From: Campylobacterales bacterium
GTDB lineage: Bacteria > Campylobacterota > Campylobacteria > Campylobacterales > Sulfurimonadaceae
Assembly: GCA_016938735.1 (NCBI GenBank)
Contig: JAFGUB010000011.1
Span: 1-40,696 of the forward strand
Length of the DNA: 40,696 nucleotides
Direction of reading: 5' to 3'
The notes under the pieces: generated by a model
Told to the model about the DNA's origin: nothing
What the model saw: only the letters and a program-made list of their open reading frames with translations
The model's database searches: none
Shown: piece after piece, positions 7,823 through 16,031 of the stretch
How positions within the stretch are numbered: position 1 is the stretch's first letter
Layout: each line of letters opens with the position of its first letter
Made by a program: the position numbers and the translations under genes

Positions 7823-8592
7823 TACTGCTCCCACAGCGACGCGCTCTCGCTGCCCTCGCGGCGCATCTCCAGCAGTTTGGCGTACTTCATATAGGCGTTG
7901 ATGGAGGCGGTAAGCGCGATGGTGAGCCCGTCAAGCCCCTGCAAAAAGCCGCGCTGCAAAAAGTACTTGCGCACAAAGGCGCTGGCTCCGTGCACAAAAG
8001 GGGAAAAACCGTTGGCCTTTTTACCCTTTTGCAGCAGCATCTTGGCCCCGCGCGTGCTGAAGCGGTTGGTTTTGTGCAGCAGCTCATGGTAGTTTCGGTA
8101 GGAGTAGTGGATGATATGACCGCCAAGACGCTTTACATGTAAGGCTTCCACCCCCGAATGCCCCTGCGTGTCGCGAAAACGGGCGCGCTCTTTGTGATAG
8201 AGCCGGATCGCGTAGTCGGGATACCAGCCGCAATGGCGAATCCAGCGGCTGCCGATGTAGTTTTTACGTGCAAAAGCGTAGGCGTCGATGGCGTCATCCT
8301 CTTTCAGCGCCTTGATCTGCGCGACCATCTCCTCATCCAAGCGCTCATCGGCGTCGATGCTCAAAATCCACGCATGCGCGGCGTGCGCACTAGCGACATT
8401 TTTTTGCGGCCCGTCGCCCAGATAGCTCTGCAAAACCACCCGCGCCCCCATCGCCTCAGCGCGTTCACGCGTATCGTCGCTGCTGTGTGAATCCACCACG
8501 ATGATCTCGTCGCACACCGATTGTAGCGACGCGATGCACGCTTCGATATGGCGCGACTCGTTGAGGGTGATGATGTTGCCGGTGATTTTCAC
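7822..8592 (-). CDS. GT2-family glycosyltransferase, WaaE/KdtX-like
   Basis: An inverting GT-A glycosyltransferase of family 2, resembling the LPS-core WaaE/KdtX group. It opens with GNIITLNESRHIE, then IVVDSHSSDDT (about 31-41), and has the metal-binding DAD at 80-82 in WILSIDADERLDEE. The acceptor-side region contains CGWYPDYAIRLYHKERARF and GHSGVEALHV. Length, 256 residues, is typical. GTG 8592 overlaps the preceding stop as GTGA. It lies in a tight minus-strand run with the GT4 gene and the pyruvyl-transferase-like gene. Its acceptor is inferred to be an LPS core or oligosaccharide. Confidence 0.85.
   Translation of the reverse strand: MKITGNIITLNESRHIEACIASLQSVCDEIIVVDSHSSDDTRERAEAMGARVVLQSYLGDGPQKNVASAHAAHAWILSIDADERLDEEMVAQIKALKEDDAIDAYAFARKNYIGSRWIRHCGWYPDYAIRLYHKERARFRDTQGHSGVEALHVKRLGGHIIHYSYRNYHELLHKTNRFSTRGAKMLLQKGKKANGFSPFVHGASAFVRKYFLQRGFLQGLDGLTIALTASINAYMKYAKLLEMRREGSESASLWEQ
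8133..8142. repeat. TTACATGTAA palindrome, perfect
   Basis: In the GT2 gene, read as Leu-His-Val. Confidence 0.85.
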
Positions 8593-9722
8593 GGTAGTTG
8601 CGCGATGAAGCGCTGCATCAGCGGAAAGTGGCGGTCGATTTCGCTGCGCGGCTGAGCGAGTTTGATGCCGTGCTCCTGCTCATAAATGAGCGCATCTTCA
8701 AGGTCGCGTAGGAGGTGACGGTTGGGGGTGTGGCGGCTGATGCGGGTGGAGAGGCGCGAGAGACTTTTGATGATTTTAGAATCACTGATCGCATCATACG
8801 CCGCAAAACTCACCCCGCCGATGACCTTTTCAAGCGCCTTGCCCCGACCGTCTTCATTGATCAGTACGGAACGCTTGGAGATCGAGTTCATAAAGATGTG
8901 CGCATGGACGCGGTAGCCTACATGTAAGTCCACTTCGCTGTAGTACTCAATGAGCGCCTCGGCACTCCCGGAGATATCGACATACCCAAACCCCTCACGC
9001 TCCAACCACGCCACAAAGTGCTGCTGGACGGCCCTAATCTTGTTGGCAACCTGTGCTTTTTGCGGCTCTAGCGAATGGTGAAACACCGTTTCGATCTGCG
9101 CTTTGGGAAAGAGTCGGCGCAGTAAAAGCGCCACCTCTTGCATCTGCACGAACATGCTGTGCGAGTGGCGCATACTCACCCCCAGCGAAAAGCCGATCCG
9201 TTTGATCTCGTCGCGCTCGACGCTGCTTTGCGCAACGTGCTCTAGGCTATAGAGTGCCGGACAGCCCGTCATCAGGGTGTTTTTGTAGCCGTTTGAGAGG
9301 AGTACATGTAAGCTGTGGTAATCCCGCACGCTCGACATGATCCCGTGCTCTTGCATCTGAGAGAGCAGCGCGTGCGTCTGGGGGGTGAGGGTGTAGTCGT
9401 GAATGTCGCGCCACTCGCCCCGTTCGCAGCTCCAGCCGATCCCCATAGAGACAATGGGGGTTTTGATGGCGCGAAGATCGCTAGAAAGCTTGTATTTGCC
9501 GGGGTACATGTTCTTTTGCAGGGCCGGACCGCCGGTGAGAATCAGGGCGCGCGATGCGTTGACGATAGAGAGTTTTTCCTCGTCAAAAGGCTCCCAGACG
9601 TTCCAGTCCAGAATCTCCCGATCGCTGCGCAGAGTGGAGAGCAGCTTTTTGGCGCGGTGTTTGATGAGAAAGTCTCCGGCGTTGTTTTTGCTGCCGGTAA
9701 GCAGAATGTAGCGATCCTTCAT
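8589..9722 (-). CDS. polysaccharide pyruvyl transferase family protein
   Basis: A member of the PF04230 family, which adds ketal pyruvate to sugars; some relatives act as glycosyltransferases. Features are an N-terminal LLTGSKNNAGDFLIKHRA segment, ALILTGGPALQKNMYPGKYK, IVSMGIGWSCERGEW, the conserved SVRDYHS, and the C-terminal VDLHVGYRVHAHIF followed by SVLINEDGRG. The product is 377 residues from ATG 9722, which overlaps the stop of the synthase gene as ATGA; the frame is open to a GTG at 9737, but coupling favours the ATG. Its acceptor cannot be predicted. It contains two near-perfect TTACATGTAA sites. Confidence 0.82.
   Translation of the reverse strand: MKDRYILLTGSKNNAGDFLIKHRAKKLLSTLRSDREILDWNVWEPFDEEKLSIVNASRALILTGGPALQKNMYPGKYKLSSDLRAIKTPIVSMGIGWSCERGEWRDIHDYTLTPQTHALLSQMQEHGIMSSVRDYHSLHVLLSNGYKNTLMTGCPALYSLEHVAQSSVERDEIKRIGFSLGVSMRHSHSMFVQMQEVALLLRRLFPKAQIETVFHHSLEPQKAQVANKIRAVQQHFVAWLEREGFGYVDISGSAEALIEYYSEVDLHVGYRVHAHIFMNSISKRSVLINEDGRGKALEKVIGGVSFAAYDAISDSKIIKSLSRLSTRISRHTPNRHLLRDLEDALIYEQEHGIKLAQPRSEIDRHFPLMQRFIAQLP
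8918..8927. repeat. TTACATGTAA family, one mismatch
   Basis: CTACATGTAA in the pyruvyl-transferase-like gene, read as Leu-His-Val. Confidence 0.8.
9302..9311. repeat. TTACATGTAA family, one mismatch
   Basis: GTACATGTAA in the pyruvyl-transferase-like gene, read as Leu-His-Val. Confidence 0.8.
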
Positions 9723-10777
9723 GCAAACATGTTCCACTGGATGACGGCATCTTCCTCGATGGCGATGCGCGCGTTTTTGCCGACGATTTCATCGATAAAC
9801 TTGGGGCTTACCCCGTGCGCGGGACGCTTGAAGGTGAGATCCTCTTTGCTGATAACGGCACCCTGCGCAATAGGGCGCGCGGCTACCAAAGAGCGGCGGG
9901 CATGAGCGCGGGCGGGGGCCTCATCATCCAGCGCGGCGACCTTGAAGCTGCCCAGAATCTCAAAGGTGCGTTCCAGATTAGTGCGAAAACGCTTGAGGTC
10001 TTCCTTGTCCATCGCGTGGTAGTGGTCGTTGCCGGGAAGGCTCTTGTCGTGGGTGAAGTGCTTTTCGATAATGACCGAACCCAGCATCACGGCCATCTCA
10101 CACACCTTCATGTCGCGGGGCAAAGTGTGGTCACTGTAGCCGATGATGTGATGGGGGAATTTGGCTTTAAGCTCCATGATCATCCCCAGATTGGCGTTGT
10201 GATCGGGGGTAGGGTAGTTGAGCACGCAGTGCAGCAGGGCAAGCGGCACCCCAAAAGGCTCGATCCAGCCCACCGCCTCCTCGATCTCATGCAGGGCGCT
10301 CGCACCCGTGGAGAGGATGATGGGCTTGCCAAAACCGCACATGTACTCGATAAAGGGCTTGTTGGTGATATCTGAGGAGGAGATTTTATAGACCTCCATC
10401 ATCTCGTTCAAAAAGGTCGCGCTCTCGACATCAAAAGGGGTGCTGAGAAACTCGATCCCCACGGCGTCGCTGTAGCGCCTCAGCTCGCGCATTTCATCAA
10501 TCCAGAAGCCTTCGTGTTTGGTAAATAGGGCGTGCTGGGAGGTGGTAGGCTCTTTGGTGGTGTCCCAGTAGGCCGGAGAGTCTTTGGAGGCGATGGTGTC
10601 GGCGCGATAGGTCTGAAACTTCACGGCGTCCGCGCCCCCCTCTTTGGCCTCGTCGATGAGCCGTTTGGCCAGCTCCATGCTCCCTTCGTGGTTGACGCCG
10701 ATCTCGGCGATGACGTAGGGTTTGTAGAGGCGCAGCGCGTAGGGGTTGTGCGTTGCAAAAAGTTCGCGTAGGGTCAT
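9719..10777 (-). CDS. nonulosonate (NeuB/PseI/LegI-type) synthase
   Basis: Condenses phosphoenolpyruvate with an N-acyl amino sugar to give a nine-carbon nonulosonic acid (sialic, legionaminic or pseudaminic type). The NeuB domain covers about residues 20-270, with IAEIGVNHEGS, GADAVKFQTYRAD, FLSTPFD, KISSSDITN, ILSTGAS, LLHCVLNYPTP, GYSDHT and IEKHFTHDKSLPGNDH. A C-terminal SAF (antifreeze-like) domain with ARRSLVAARPIAQG follows to about residue 345. The sequence looks more like the NeuB/LegI branch than PseI, but the partner gene carries a PseG-like domain, so the exact product is left open. ATG 10777 follows AAAGG and lies 13 bases after the fused cytidylyltransferase gene. Confidence 0.88.
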   Translation of the reverse strand: MTLRELFATHNPYALRLYKPYVIAEIGVNHEGSMELAKRLIDEAKEGGADAVKFQTYRADTIASKDSPAYWDTTKEPTTSQHALFTKHEGFWIDEMRELRRYSDAVGIEFLSTPFDVESATFLNEMMEVYKISSSDITNKPFIEYMCGFGKPIILSTGASALHEIEEAVGWIEPFGVPLALLHCVLNYPTPDHNANLGMIMELKAKFPHHIIGYSDHTLPRDMKVCEMAVMLGSVIIEKHFTHDKSLPGNDHYHAMDKEDLKRFRTNLERTFEILGSFKVAALDDEAPARAHARRSLVAARPIAQGAVISKEDLTFKRPAHGVSPKFIDEIVGKNARIAIEEDAVIQWNMFA

Positions 10778-10790
10778 GTTTAGCCTTTGT

Positions 10791-12410
10791 TTAAAGTAGA
10801 TTTTGCAGCAGGCGGTTGACCCGCTTGCGGCCTTCGTGCAGTTTGGTTTTAAGCATCAGCTCGTTCATGTAGCGCCGACTCTGCTCATCGCTGCACAGGG
10901 CGTTGAAGGTGCGCAGAATCTGCGCCGCATCCACGGCGCTTCCCAGCCCCAGATGCACAAAGCCAAATTCGCTTGAGGCGAAAAAGTGGGTCAGTTCGCG
11001 CTCGTTTTGCGCCAGTACGATGGAGGGGACGCCGAGGCTGGCCACCTCATAGGTGGTGCGCCCTGCGGAGGTGAAGATCAGATCGGCTCTGGCGATGTAG
11101 TGGGAGATATTCGAGACGCTGCGGCAGATCTCGACCCCCTCAAAGCCTTCGATGGACTCATACGCGCGGTAGCCGAATCCCGCCACAACGGTGATCTTGA
11201 CCTTACGCTCACGGCAGGTGTCATAGATCGCTTCGATGCACTTTTGGGTGTAGTTGTTGGGATCGACCCCACCGAAGGTGATGAGCACTTCGCGCACCTT
11301 GGGTGTGATCGTTTTGGGCGGGGTGTAGAGAAATTCATCGCGCAAGATAAAGTAGTCGTGCCCGAAGTAGTGGTTGGGCAGCACCCTTTTTTCGGGGTAG
11401 ATGGCGTTGATGACCAGATCGGCTTCCGCCGCGCCGCTGCCGAGATCTTCAAAGTTGGCGACCTTGATGCCGAGCTTTTTGATCCCCTGCACATACTCAG
11501 CGCCGGTATCGAGGCGGTCGTTGATCACGAGATCGGGTGAGAGCGCTTCGATCTCCTCTGAGAGTGTGCGTTCGCCCTGCATCAAAACGGGGTAGTTTTT
11601 GGAGGCGATCTTCTCAAAAGCGAGCGCACTCTCACGATCGACGAGAAAGGTGATCTGGTGGTTGAGGATGTCGTTGGCAACGATGAGGGTGTTGTAGACG
11701 TGACCTAGCCCCACCTGCGCGTTACCGGTGACGACAAAGAGGATCTTTTTGCGGCGCAGATGGTACTCGCAGAGATTCCAGTCCTCATAGGTGTCGATGT
11801 CGATCTCCTCTCCGCCGCCAAGCAGATAGAGCTCTACCGCGCTTCCGATACGACTCGTCGGGGTGACGATGGGTGCGCGGCTGATGAAAAAGGCCCCCGT
11901 TTCGGTATAGGTAGGAGTGAGGTACTGGCGGTTGACGCGCGCGCTGTAGTTGGGGATAAAGCGCCCCTCCTCCTTGCGCCAGCTCAGATGGGTGGCGTCT
12001 TTGGCCGCGATGAGGGTTTCGATCTGCGGCTTCTCGATCATCATCGCAATCGCGTTTTGAAGCGAATGGGCCTTGAGCAGCGGCGAGGTGGGCTGCATGG
12101 TGACGATGAGGTCATACTCTTTGCCCTCACTCTCTTTGGCGTACATGTACGCGGCGTAGATGACCGGATCAAGCGTCGTGCGATCATCGCTGATGGAGGG
12201 GTCGCGGCGGTGGATCTTGGCGCCAAACTGCGCGGCGATGGAGAGGATCTCATCATCGTCGCTGGAGACGTAGACGTCGATGCCGTAAGAGAGCGAGCGC
12301 GCCGTCGTGATTGCGTAGTAGATGAGCGGCTTGTCGCCCAGTAGCCGAAGATTTTTGCGGGGAATCCCTTTGGAACCCCCGCGTGCGGGAATGACGGCGA
12401 GTATCTGCAT
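10791..12410 (-). CDS. fused acylneuraminate cytidylyltransferase / PseG-like hydrolase
   Basis: A two-domain fusion. Residues 1-220 are a CMP-nonulosonate synthetase (NeuA/PseF/LegF type) with the signature IPARGGSKGIPRKN, then VSSDDDEI and TMQPTSPLL. Residues about 222-539 match PseG, the UDP-sugar hydrolase of pseudaminate synthesis: GLGHV near 232 with the conserved His, GHDYFILRDEF, ITFGGVDPNNYT and FTSAGRTTYEVASLGVPSIV. The fusion would join a step before and a step after the adjacent synthase. The start is ATG 12410, where the cytidylyltransferase motif begins; the frame is open 30 codons further upstream, but AAGGCG precedes 12410. It is divergent from the gene at 12491. A GTACATGTAC site is read as Tyr-Met-Tyr. 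Confidence 0.85.
   Translation of the reverse strand: MQILAVIPARGGSKGIPRKNLRLLGDKPLIYYAITTARSLSYGIDVYVSSDDDEILSIAAQFGAKIHRRDPSISDDRTTLDPVIYAAYMYAKESEGKEYDLIVTMQPTSPLLKAHSLQNAIAMMIEKPQIETLIAAKDATHLSWRKEEGRFIPNYSARVNRQYLTPTYTETGAFFISRAPIVTPTSRIGSAVELYLLGGGEEIDIDTYEDWNLCEYHLRRKKILFVVTGNAQVGLGHVYNTLIVANDILNHQITFLVDRESALAFEKIASKNYPVLMQGERTLSEEIEALSPDLVINDRLDTGAEYVQGIKKLGIKVANFEDLGSGAAEADLVINAIYPEKRVLPNHYFGHDYFILRDEFLYTPPKTITPKVREVLITFGGVDPNNYTQKCIEAIYDTCRERKVKITVVAGFGYRAYESIEGFEGVEICRSVSNISHYIARADLIFTSAGRTTYEVASLGVPSIVLAQNERELTHFFASSEFGFVHLGLGSAVDAAQILRTFNALCSDEQSRRYMNELMLKTKLHEGRKRVNRLLQNLL
12141..12150. repeat. TTACATGTAA family, GTACATGTAC variant
   Basis: In the cytidylyltransferase domain, read as Tyr-Met-Tyr. 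TAC again replaces TAA. Confidence 0.7.
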
Positions 12411-12490
12411 TGGGTGCGCCTTGTGTGGGCAAAAAGTACAAAATTCTAGCAAAAAAGGGTTTTTAATCTTCTTTTGATTAAGATTGCCCC
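12411..12490. promoter_or_regulatory. divergent intergenic region of the nonulosonate locus
   Basis: This 80-base AT-rich gap separates two divergent genes. On the minus strand TAGAAT (12448-12443) could be a -10 box for the fusion gene. On the plus side no convincing promoter or Shine-Dalgarno was found before ATG 12491. A weak inverted repeat AATCTT...AAGATT lies just upstream of that start. Confidence 0.3.
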
Positions 12491-13492
12491 ATGAATTCAA
12501 GCCTTTACATCGTCCGCTCGCCGCTTCAACTGCTCAATGCCATCGAAGCCAAACACCACTTCAAGACTCAGCGCAATATTTTGGTCGTGCTGTATAACAA
12601 AAACTCCAATGCGACCGACCTCAACAACATTCAGCTCACCCAACTGCTTGAAGTTGATTCATGGGATGAAATCATTGAGTATAACAAGGGTGAGCGCAAA
12701 AGTGCCGGCGGTCTACGCGCGCAGGTGCGCATTATCAAGAAACTACGCCAAGAGCATTTTGACTTCCTCTTTAGCGGCGACTATGCCGTTTTGCATCAGA
12801 TCATGATCGCCAACATTCCCTGCAAATCGCTCTATCTGCTTGATGACGGCACTCTGACGCTCACCATCTACAAAAACGGGCTCGATCCCAATTACAAAGA
12901 GAGGGGGTTCGCACGACGCTTCAAGCTTTTTCGCTACCGCCTCTTCAATCTCAAAACAGACCACGACAAGCCGGTCAACTTTTTCACCTGTTTTCATCTC
13001 GATCCCGTTGAGGGCAAAACGATTGTTTTCAATCATTACGATTTTCTAAAAACCCGTTTTCTACCCCATACGATCCGCGACGATGAAACCCTTTATTTTC
13101 TGGGATCATCGCTGCTCAATACAGGCAAAATTACAGAAGAGACCTATATACGTACCCTACGCGCCTGCATCGACTATTTTGACAGACCGATGGTCTATAT
13201 TCCCCACCGCGCAGAAATCGTTGGTGATGCTTTGAAGGCACTGCAAAGCGACCGCTTTCGCCTCGATGCCTCCACGGGACCTATTGAGCTACGTTTTTTA
13301 CTTGAACGCCGTTATCCCATGCATATCGCCTCGTTTTTTTCGACGGCGCTCTATACCCTTAACCATATCTTTCCTGAGAGCGCCATCGTCTCTATCCGCT
13401 TCAAAGACGAAGAGATCCTTGGAAAACGCGACATTATTCAAAATAAATACGACTTTTTCGATACCACGACCGTAAAAGTGATCACCCTATAG
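12491..13492 (+). CDS. sialyltransferase / polysialyltransferase-like glycosyltransferase
   Basis: The 333-residue product resembles the GT52 and alpha-2,8-polysialyltransferase superfamily, which transfers nonulosonic acids from CMP donors. The opening SLYIVRSPLQLLNAIEA is typical of that group. The two hallmark regions have plausible counterparts: YIPHRAE near 236-242 (HP-type motif) and SFFSTALY near 280 (S-S/T motif). This call rests on pattern memory, so the exact family is uncertain, but a CMP-nonulosonate transferase beside the CMP-nonulosonate synthase fits well. Its composition is AT-richer than its neighbours. Its last two codons (CTA TAG) also supply the stop of the convergent gene, leaving no room for a terminator. 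Confidence 0.65.
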   Translation: MNSSLYIVRSPLQLLNAIEAKHHFKTQRNILVVLYNKNSNATDLNNIQLTQLLEVDSWDEIIEYNKGERKSAGGLRAQVRIIKKLRQEHFDFLFSGDYAVLHQIMIANIPCKSLYLLDDGTLTLTIYKNGLDPNYKERGFARRFKLFRYRLFNLKTDHDKPVNFFTCFHLDPVEGKTIVFNHYDFLKTRFLPHTIRDDETLYFLGSSLLNTGKITEETYIRTLRACIDYFDRPMVYIPHRAEIVGDALKALQSDRFRLDASTGPIELRFLLERRYPMHIASFFSTALYTLNHIFPESAIVSIRFKDEEILGKRDIIQNKYDFFDTTTVKVITL

Positions 13493-15226
13493 GCTACGGC
13501 GCCAATCGAGCCAACACAGCACCTGCAGTACATTGCGTGAACGTCGTGAGCTCAGTTTTTTTTGGGCATTCGTATTGTCAATCAGGGCTTCTAAATCACG
13601 ATAACCCGCACCATACGCATCAAAAGCATCCTTCCATCGGCTATCGCTTTTGACGGCGCGACGGCGCATCCACGGAGTTTCCTCTTTGTGCCAATACGCC
13701 TTAAGAGTGGCTACGCTTGTTGTTAATAGTTGACTCAACTTTTGCCAAAGCACCAGAGGCGCATTGGCCCAAAATGAGCAATAAGGCAGTCGTCCGTCTG
13801 CATGTGCGATGTGACGGCTTGGTCTTAAAAAGGGGCGTACCACACGGTGGAACAGGCGTCGGTTGAGTTTCCATCGCACTGCAACGCCTGCCGCGATTTT
13901 GACCGAAGCGTTGCAGAAAAAGGGCTCATAACTGCAAAAGAGCCGGCGGGTGGTGTGAAAATTAACTATGGTCATACGCATCGTGGCGGGCCAAAATGCG
14001 AACCACTCATGCGCACTTGTCGGCCGTAGCGCCTCAAGACGTGCGAAATGTTCCCGCCGCCGCCGGTCGATCTCTTGCAGAATTTCGGGCTTGATGTAGT
14101 TGCTTCGCAGCGCTTGGGTGCGGTTCTCCCCTTTGCGCTCAAATTCCGGCAAAAACCTCAAAAGACCATACGCTTTGAATTTGCGGGCATATACCCCTTT
14201 GTGCAGGGAGTCTGCAAGGTAGCCTCCAAAAACCGCGCGGTATTTTTGAAGATCCCAATCACGGTGCAATCCCAAAACATGAGCATGCGAATACTGATGC
14301 ATACTGCCGATTAAGCGCGTCGCTTCGGGCAAAATGTCCAGATAAAAATAGGCATCGCGCTCAAGCACGTTGAGATGAGCGCCATAAGCGGCGCAAACCT
14401 CACGCACAATCCCCTCTTCTCTGGGAATACCCCGCCCATAATGAAATCCTTCTATCAATACATGAGAAGGCAGCATCCCCAAAACAGCCCTTGAGTCTTC
14501 GCCGGGACTGACAAAAGCGCCCACCTGATCCATCCCTGCGCATACTGCTTCGACGTACTGTTTCAGCGCTTTGCGTAGGGCTTCTGCCGCCCCATCCAGC
14601 GACCCAAACATCTCTGTTTCGAGAGGTTGCCAATAGTGAAAAAAATCAGCTCCGTAGTAGTGCGCAGCCGGCTCGCTTTGGCGTATAGAGGCGTAGGTGG
14701 TGTAGGGAAACGTCACCACATGATTGAGGATAAAATCACCCACCGACACCCAATCGATCTGCTCTGTGCACTCCGCCGCCCTAGCCAAAGCATCCACATG
14801 TGTGCCGATCATTTCCCCCTCGCCATAACGATAAACGGGAATGAAAAGCATCAAATCAGTGACATAAACCAGCGTTTGCGCCGCTTTGTCGATCAACACA
14901 AAGACAAACGGTCCGCTTACCTCTTCATCCCAATACAACGCTCCTTCCAGATAACGCCGCATCAGCGCTTGGGTTCCTTCATTGCCCCCTTCAGTACCTA
15001 AAAAAGCATTGGAGCGCCACTCCAGCAAAGGGGCGCCGATCACCGCGCAAAGATGGTGCGCATCCTCATAATGGGCAAATCCGCCGTAGCGGTTCGCGCC
15101 TAGCGCCAAAGCCCCCCAAGCACCGCTAAAAGTTGCTATGGCAGGGATATCGTGCGTGTAGATTGAGGAGAGTGCATCGTGCAGCGTTTGGGTGTCGGCA
15201 TAACGTGCATAGAGAAAATCGCTCAC
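13487..15226 (-). CDS. asparagine-synthetase-like protein lacking the glutaminase cysteine
   Basis: The 579-residue product has asparagine synthetase B architecture: an N-terminal Ntn-like domain (about 1-190) and a C-terminal ATP-pyrophosphatase-like domain. It begins MSDF, so the Cys2 nucleophile that releases ammonia from glutamine is missing. The PP-loop SGGxDS appears as SPGEDS near residue 239. Other segments include FSGAWGALALGANRYGGFAHY, LIEGFHYGRG and IVREVCAAYGAH. Such proteins occur in glycan clusters, where an amidation or ligation of a sugar acid is conceivable, but no reaction can be assigned. GTG 15226 overlaps the kinase stop as GTGA. It converges with the sialyltransferase-like gene. 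Confidence 0.72.
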   Translation of the reverse strand: MSDFLYARYADTQTLHDALSSIYTHDIPAIATFSGAWGALALGANRYGGFAHYEDAHHLCAVIGAPLLEWRSNAFLGTEGGNEGTQALMRRYLEGALYWDEEVSGPFVFVLIDKAAQTLVYVTDLMLFIPVYRYGEGEMIGTHVDALARAAECTEQIDWVSVGDFILNHVVTFPYTTYASIRQSEPAAHYYGADFFHYWQPLETEMFGSLDGAAEALRKALKQYVEAVCAGMDQVGAFVSPGEDSRAVLGMLPSHVLIEGFHYGRGIPREEGIVREVCAAYGAHLNVLERDAYFYLDILPEATRLIGSMHQYSHAHVLGLHRDWDLQKYRAVFGGYLADSLHKGVYARKFKAYGLLRFLPEFERKGENRTQALRSNYIKPEILQEIDRRRREHFARLEALRPTSAHEWFAFWPATMRMTIVNFHTTRRLFCSYEPFFCNASVKIAAGVAVRWKLNRRLFHRVVRPFLRPSRHIAHADGRLPYCSFWANAPLVLWQKLSQLLTTSVATLKAYWHKEETPWMRRRAVKSDSRWKDAFDAYGAGYRDLEALIDNTNAQKKLSSRRSRNVLQVLCWLDWRRSL

Positions 15227-15963
15227 GCTTTTCCTTTAAGCATTTTTTTGAACTTTTTGAGTGATACCACCCTTTGGGCGTATCGGCGCATCAGCTCCAG
15301 TGTGGTGTGCGGATTCATGGATGAGAGCTCGGCGTAGAGCTGCGCCATGCGCTCTAGATCTTCAGGCCGCGCCCACAACTTGGCAAAATGGGCGCATCCT
15401 TGCTTGGGGGTCACGACACCAAAACGCATACGGTTGATATCCACTAACATAAAGCGATATCCTCCCTCCTCACGGCGGATCAAAATATTGCCCGGTGAAT
15501 AGTCCTCGTGCCAGATTCCCTTTACATGTAAGCCGTAAGTAAAGCGTACAAACGCATCGAGTAGCGCTGCACTATCGTCTACTTTGTGATGCAGGACTTC
15601 TCGGATCGTCATATCGTAAGGCTCATAACACGAAACATAATAACTGCGCCCAAAAAGTCCTTCGGATTGCTCTTGCACATAAGCAATCGGTGCAGGCGTA
15701 TCAACGCCAAGTTCACGCAGGCGTAATGCGTTGGCATAGGATTTGGCGGCTTTGGAGGGGCGCAACCACGCATAAGCGATGCGGTTGAGCAGGTTGGGGA
15801 CGCGAAAGGCTTTAATCACGATTCGCTGCGTTCCAAGCGTCGCGAGTCGTAGCTCGTTACGTGCTTTGTGGATCGATTCGGCGCTGGCGTCAAAAAGTGT
15901 GTCGATCGTCTCAAGCTCACTGCGGTAGCGCTCAAAATCGGCGTGAATCACCACTTTTATCAT
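15223..15963 (-). CDS. LPS kinase-like protein (Kdo/WaaP superfamily)
   Basis: A small protein-kinase-fold enzyme of the Kdo kinase/WaaP type, predicted to phosphorylate an inner-core sugar of LPS. It has a VAIK-like Lys in QRIVIKAF, the catalytic loop HEDYSPGN near 151-158, and a DFG-equivalent LVDINRM near 170. I start it at ATG 15963 (246 residues): AAGGC lies upstream and the -10 box TATAAT at 15994-15989 overlaps the other candidate ATG (15990), which would therefore lie at or before the transcription start. The frame is open up to 16062, but that part would run into the msbA promoter. It is coupled to the asparagine-synthetase-like gene downstream. Confidence 0.8.
   Translation of the reverse strand: MIKVVIHADFERYRSELETIDTLFDASAESIHKARNELRLATLGTQRIVIKAFRVPNLLNRIAYAWLRPSKAAKSYANALRLRELGVDTPAPIAYVQEQSEGLFGRSYYVSCYEPYDMTIREVLHHKVDDSAALLDAFVRFTYGLHVKGIWHEDYSPGNILIRREEGGYRFMLVDINRMRFGVVTPKQGCAHFAKLWARPEDLERMAQLYAELSSMNPHTTLELMRRYAQRVVSLKKFKKMLKGKA
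15522..15531. repeat. TTACATGTAA palindrome, perfect
   Basis: In the LPS kinase gene, just before its catalytic loop, read as Leu-His-Val. Confidence 0.85.
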
Positions 15964-15988
15964 CTTTTTGCCTTGTTTTGGATGTGCC

Positions 15989-15994
15989 ATTATA
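15989..15994 (-). promoter_or_regulatory. -10 box of the LPS kinase operon
   Basis: TATAAT on the minus strand, 26 bases above ATG 15963. It helps to fix the kinase start, since it overlaps the alternative ATG at 15990. No clear -35 box was seen. Confidence 0.45.
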
Positions 15995-16002
15995 GCGAGT
16001 GG

Positions 16003-16008
16003 TATAAT
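16003..16008 (+). promoter_or_regulatory. -10 box of the msbA operon
   Basis: TATAAT on the plus strand, 24 bases before ATG 16032, which is preceded by AGGAG. It is arranged back to back with the kinase -10 box only eight bases away, so the two divergent operons probably share regulation. No strong -35 hexamer is visible. Confidence 0.45.
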
Positions 16009-16031
16009 TCGGTTCTGATTATAGGAGTGAC

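Noticed and set aside
9515-9524. GTACATGTTC as a further palindrome copy
   Set aside because: Several mismatches to TTACATGTAA and explained by ordinary Asn-Met-Tyr codons. Similar AACATGTTCC (about 9727) and GCACATGTAC (about 10338) were also left out.
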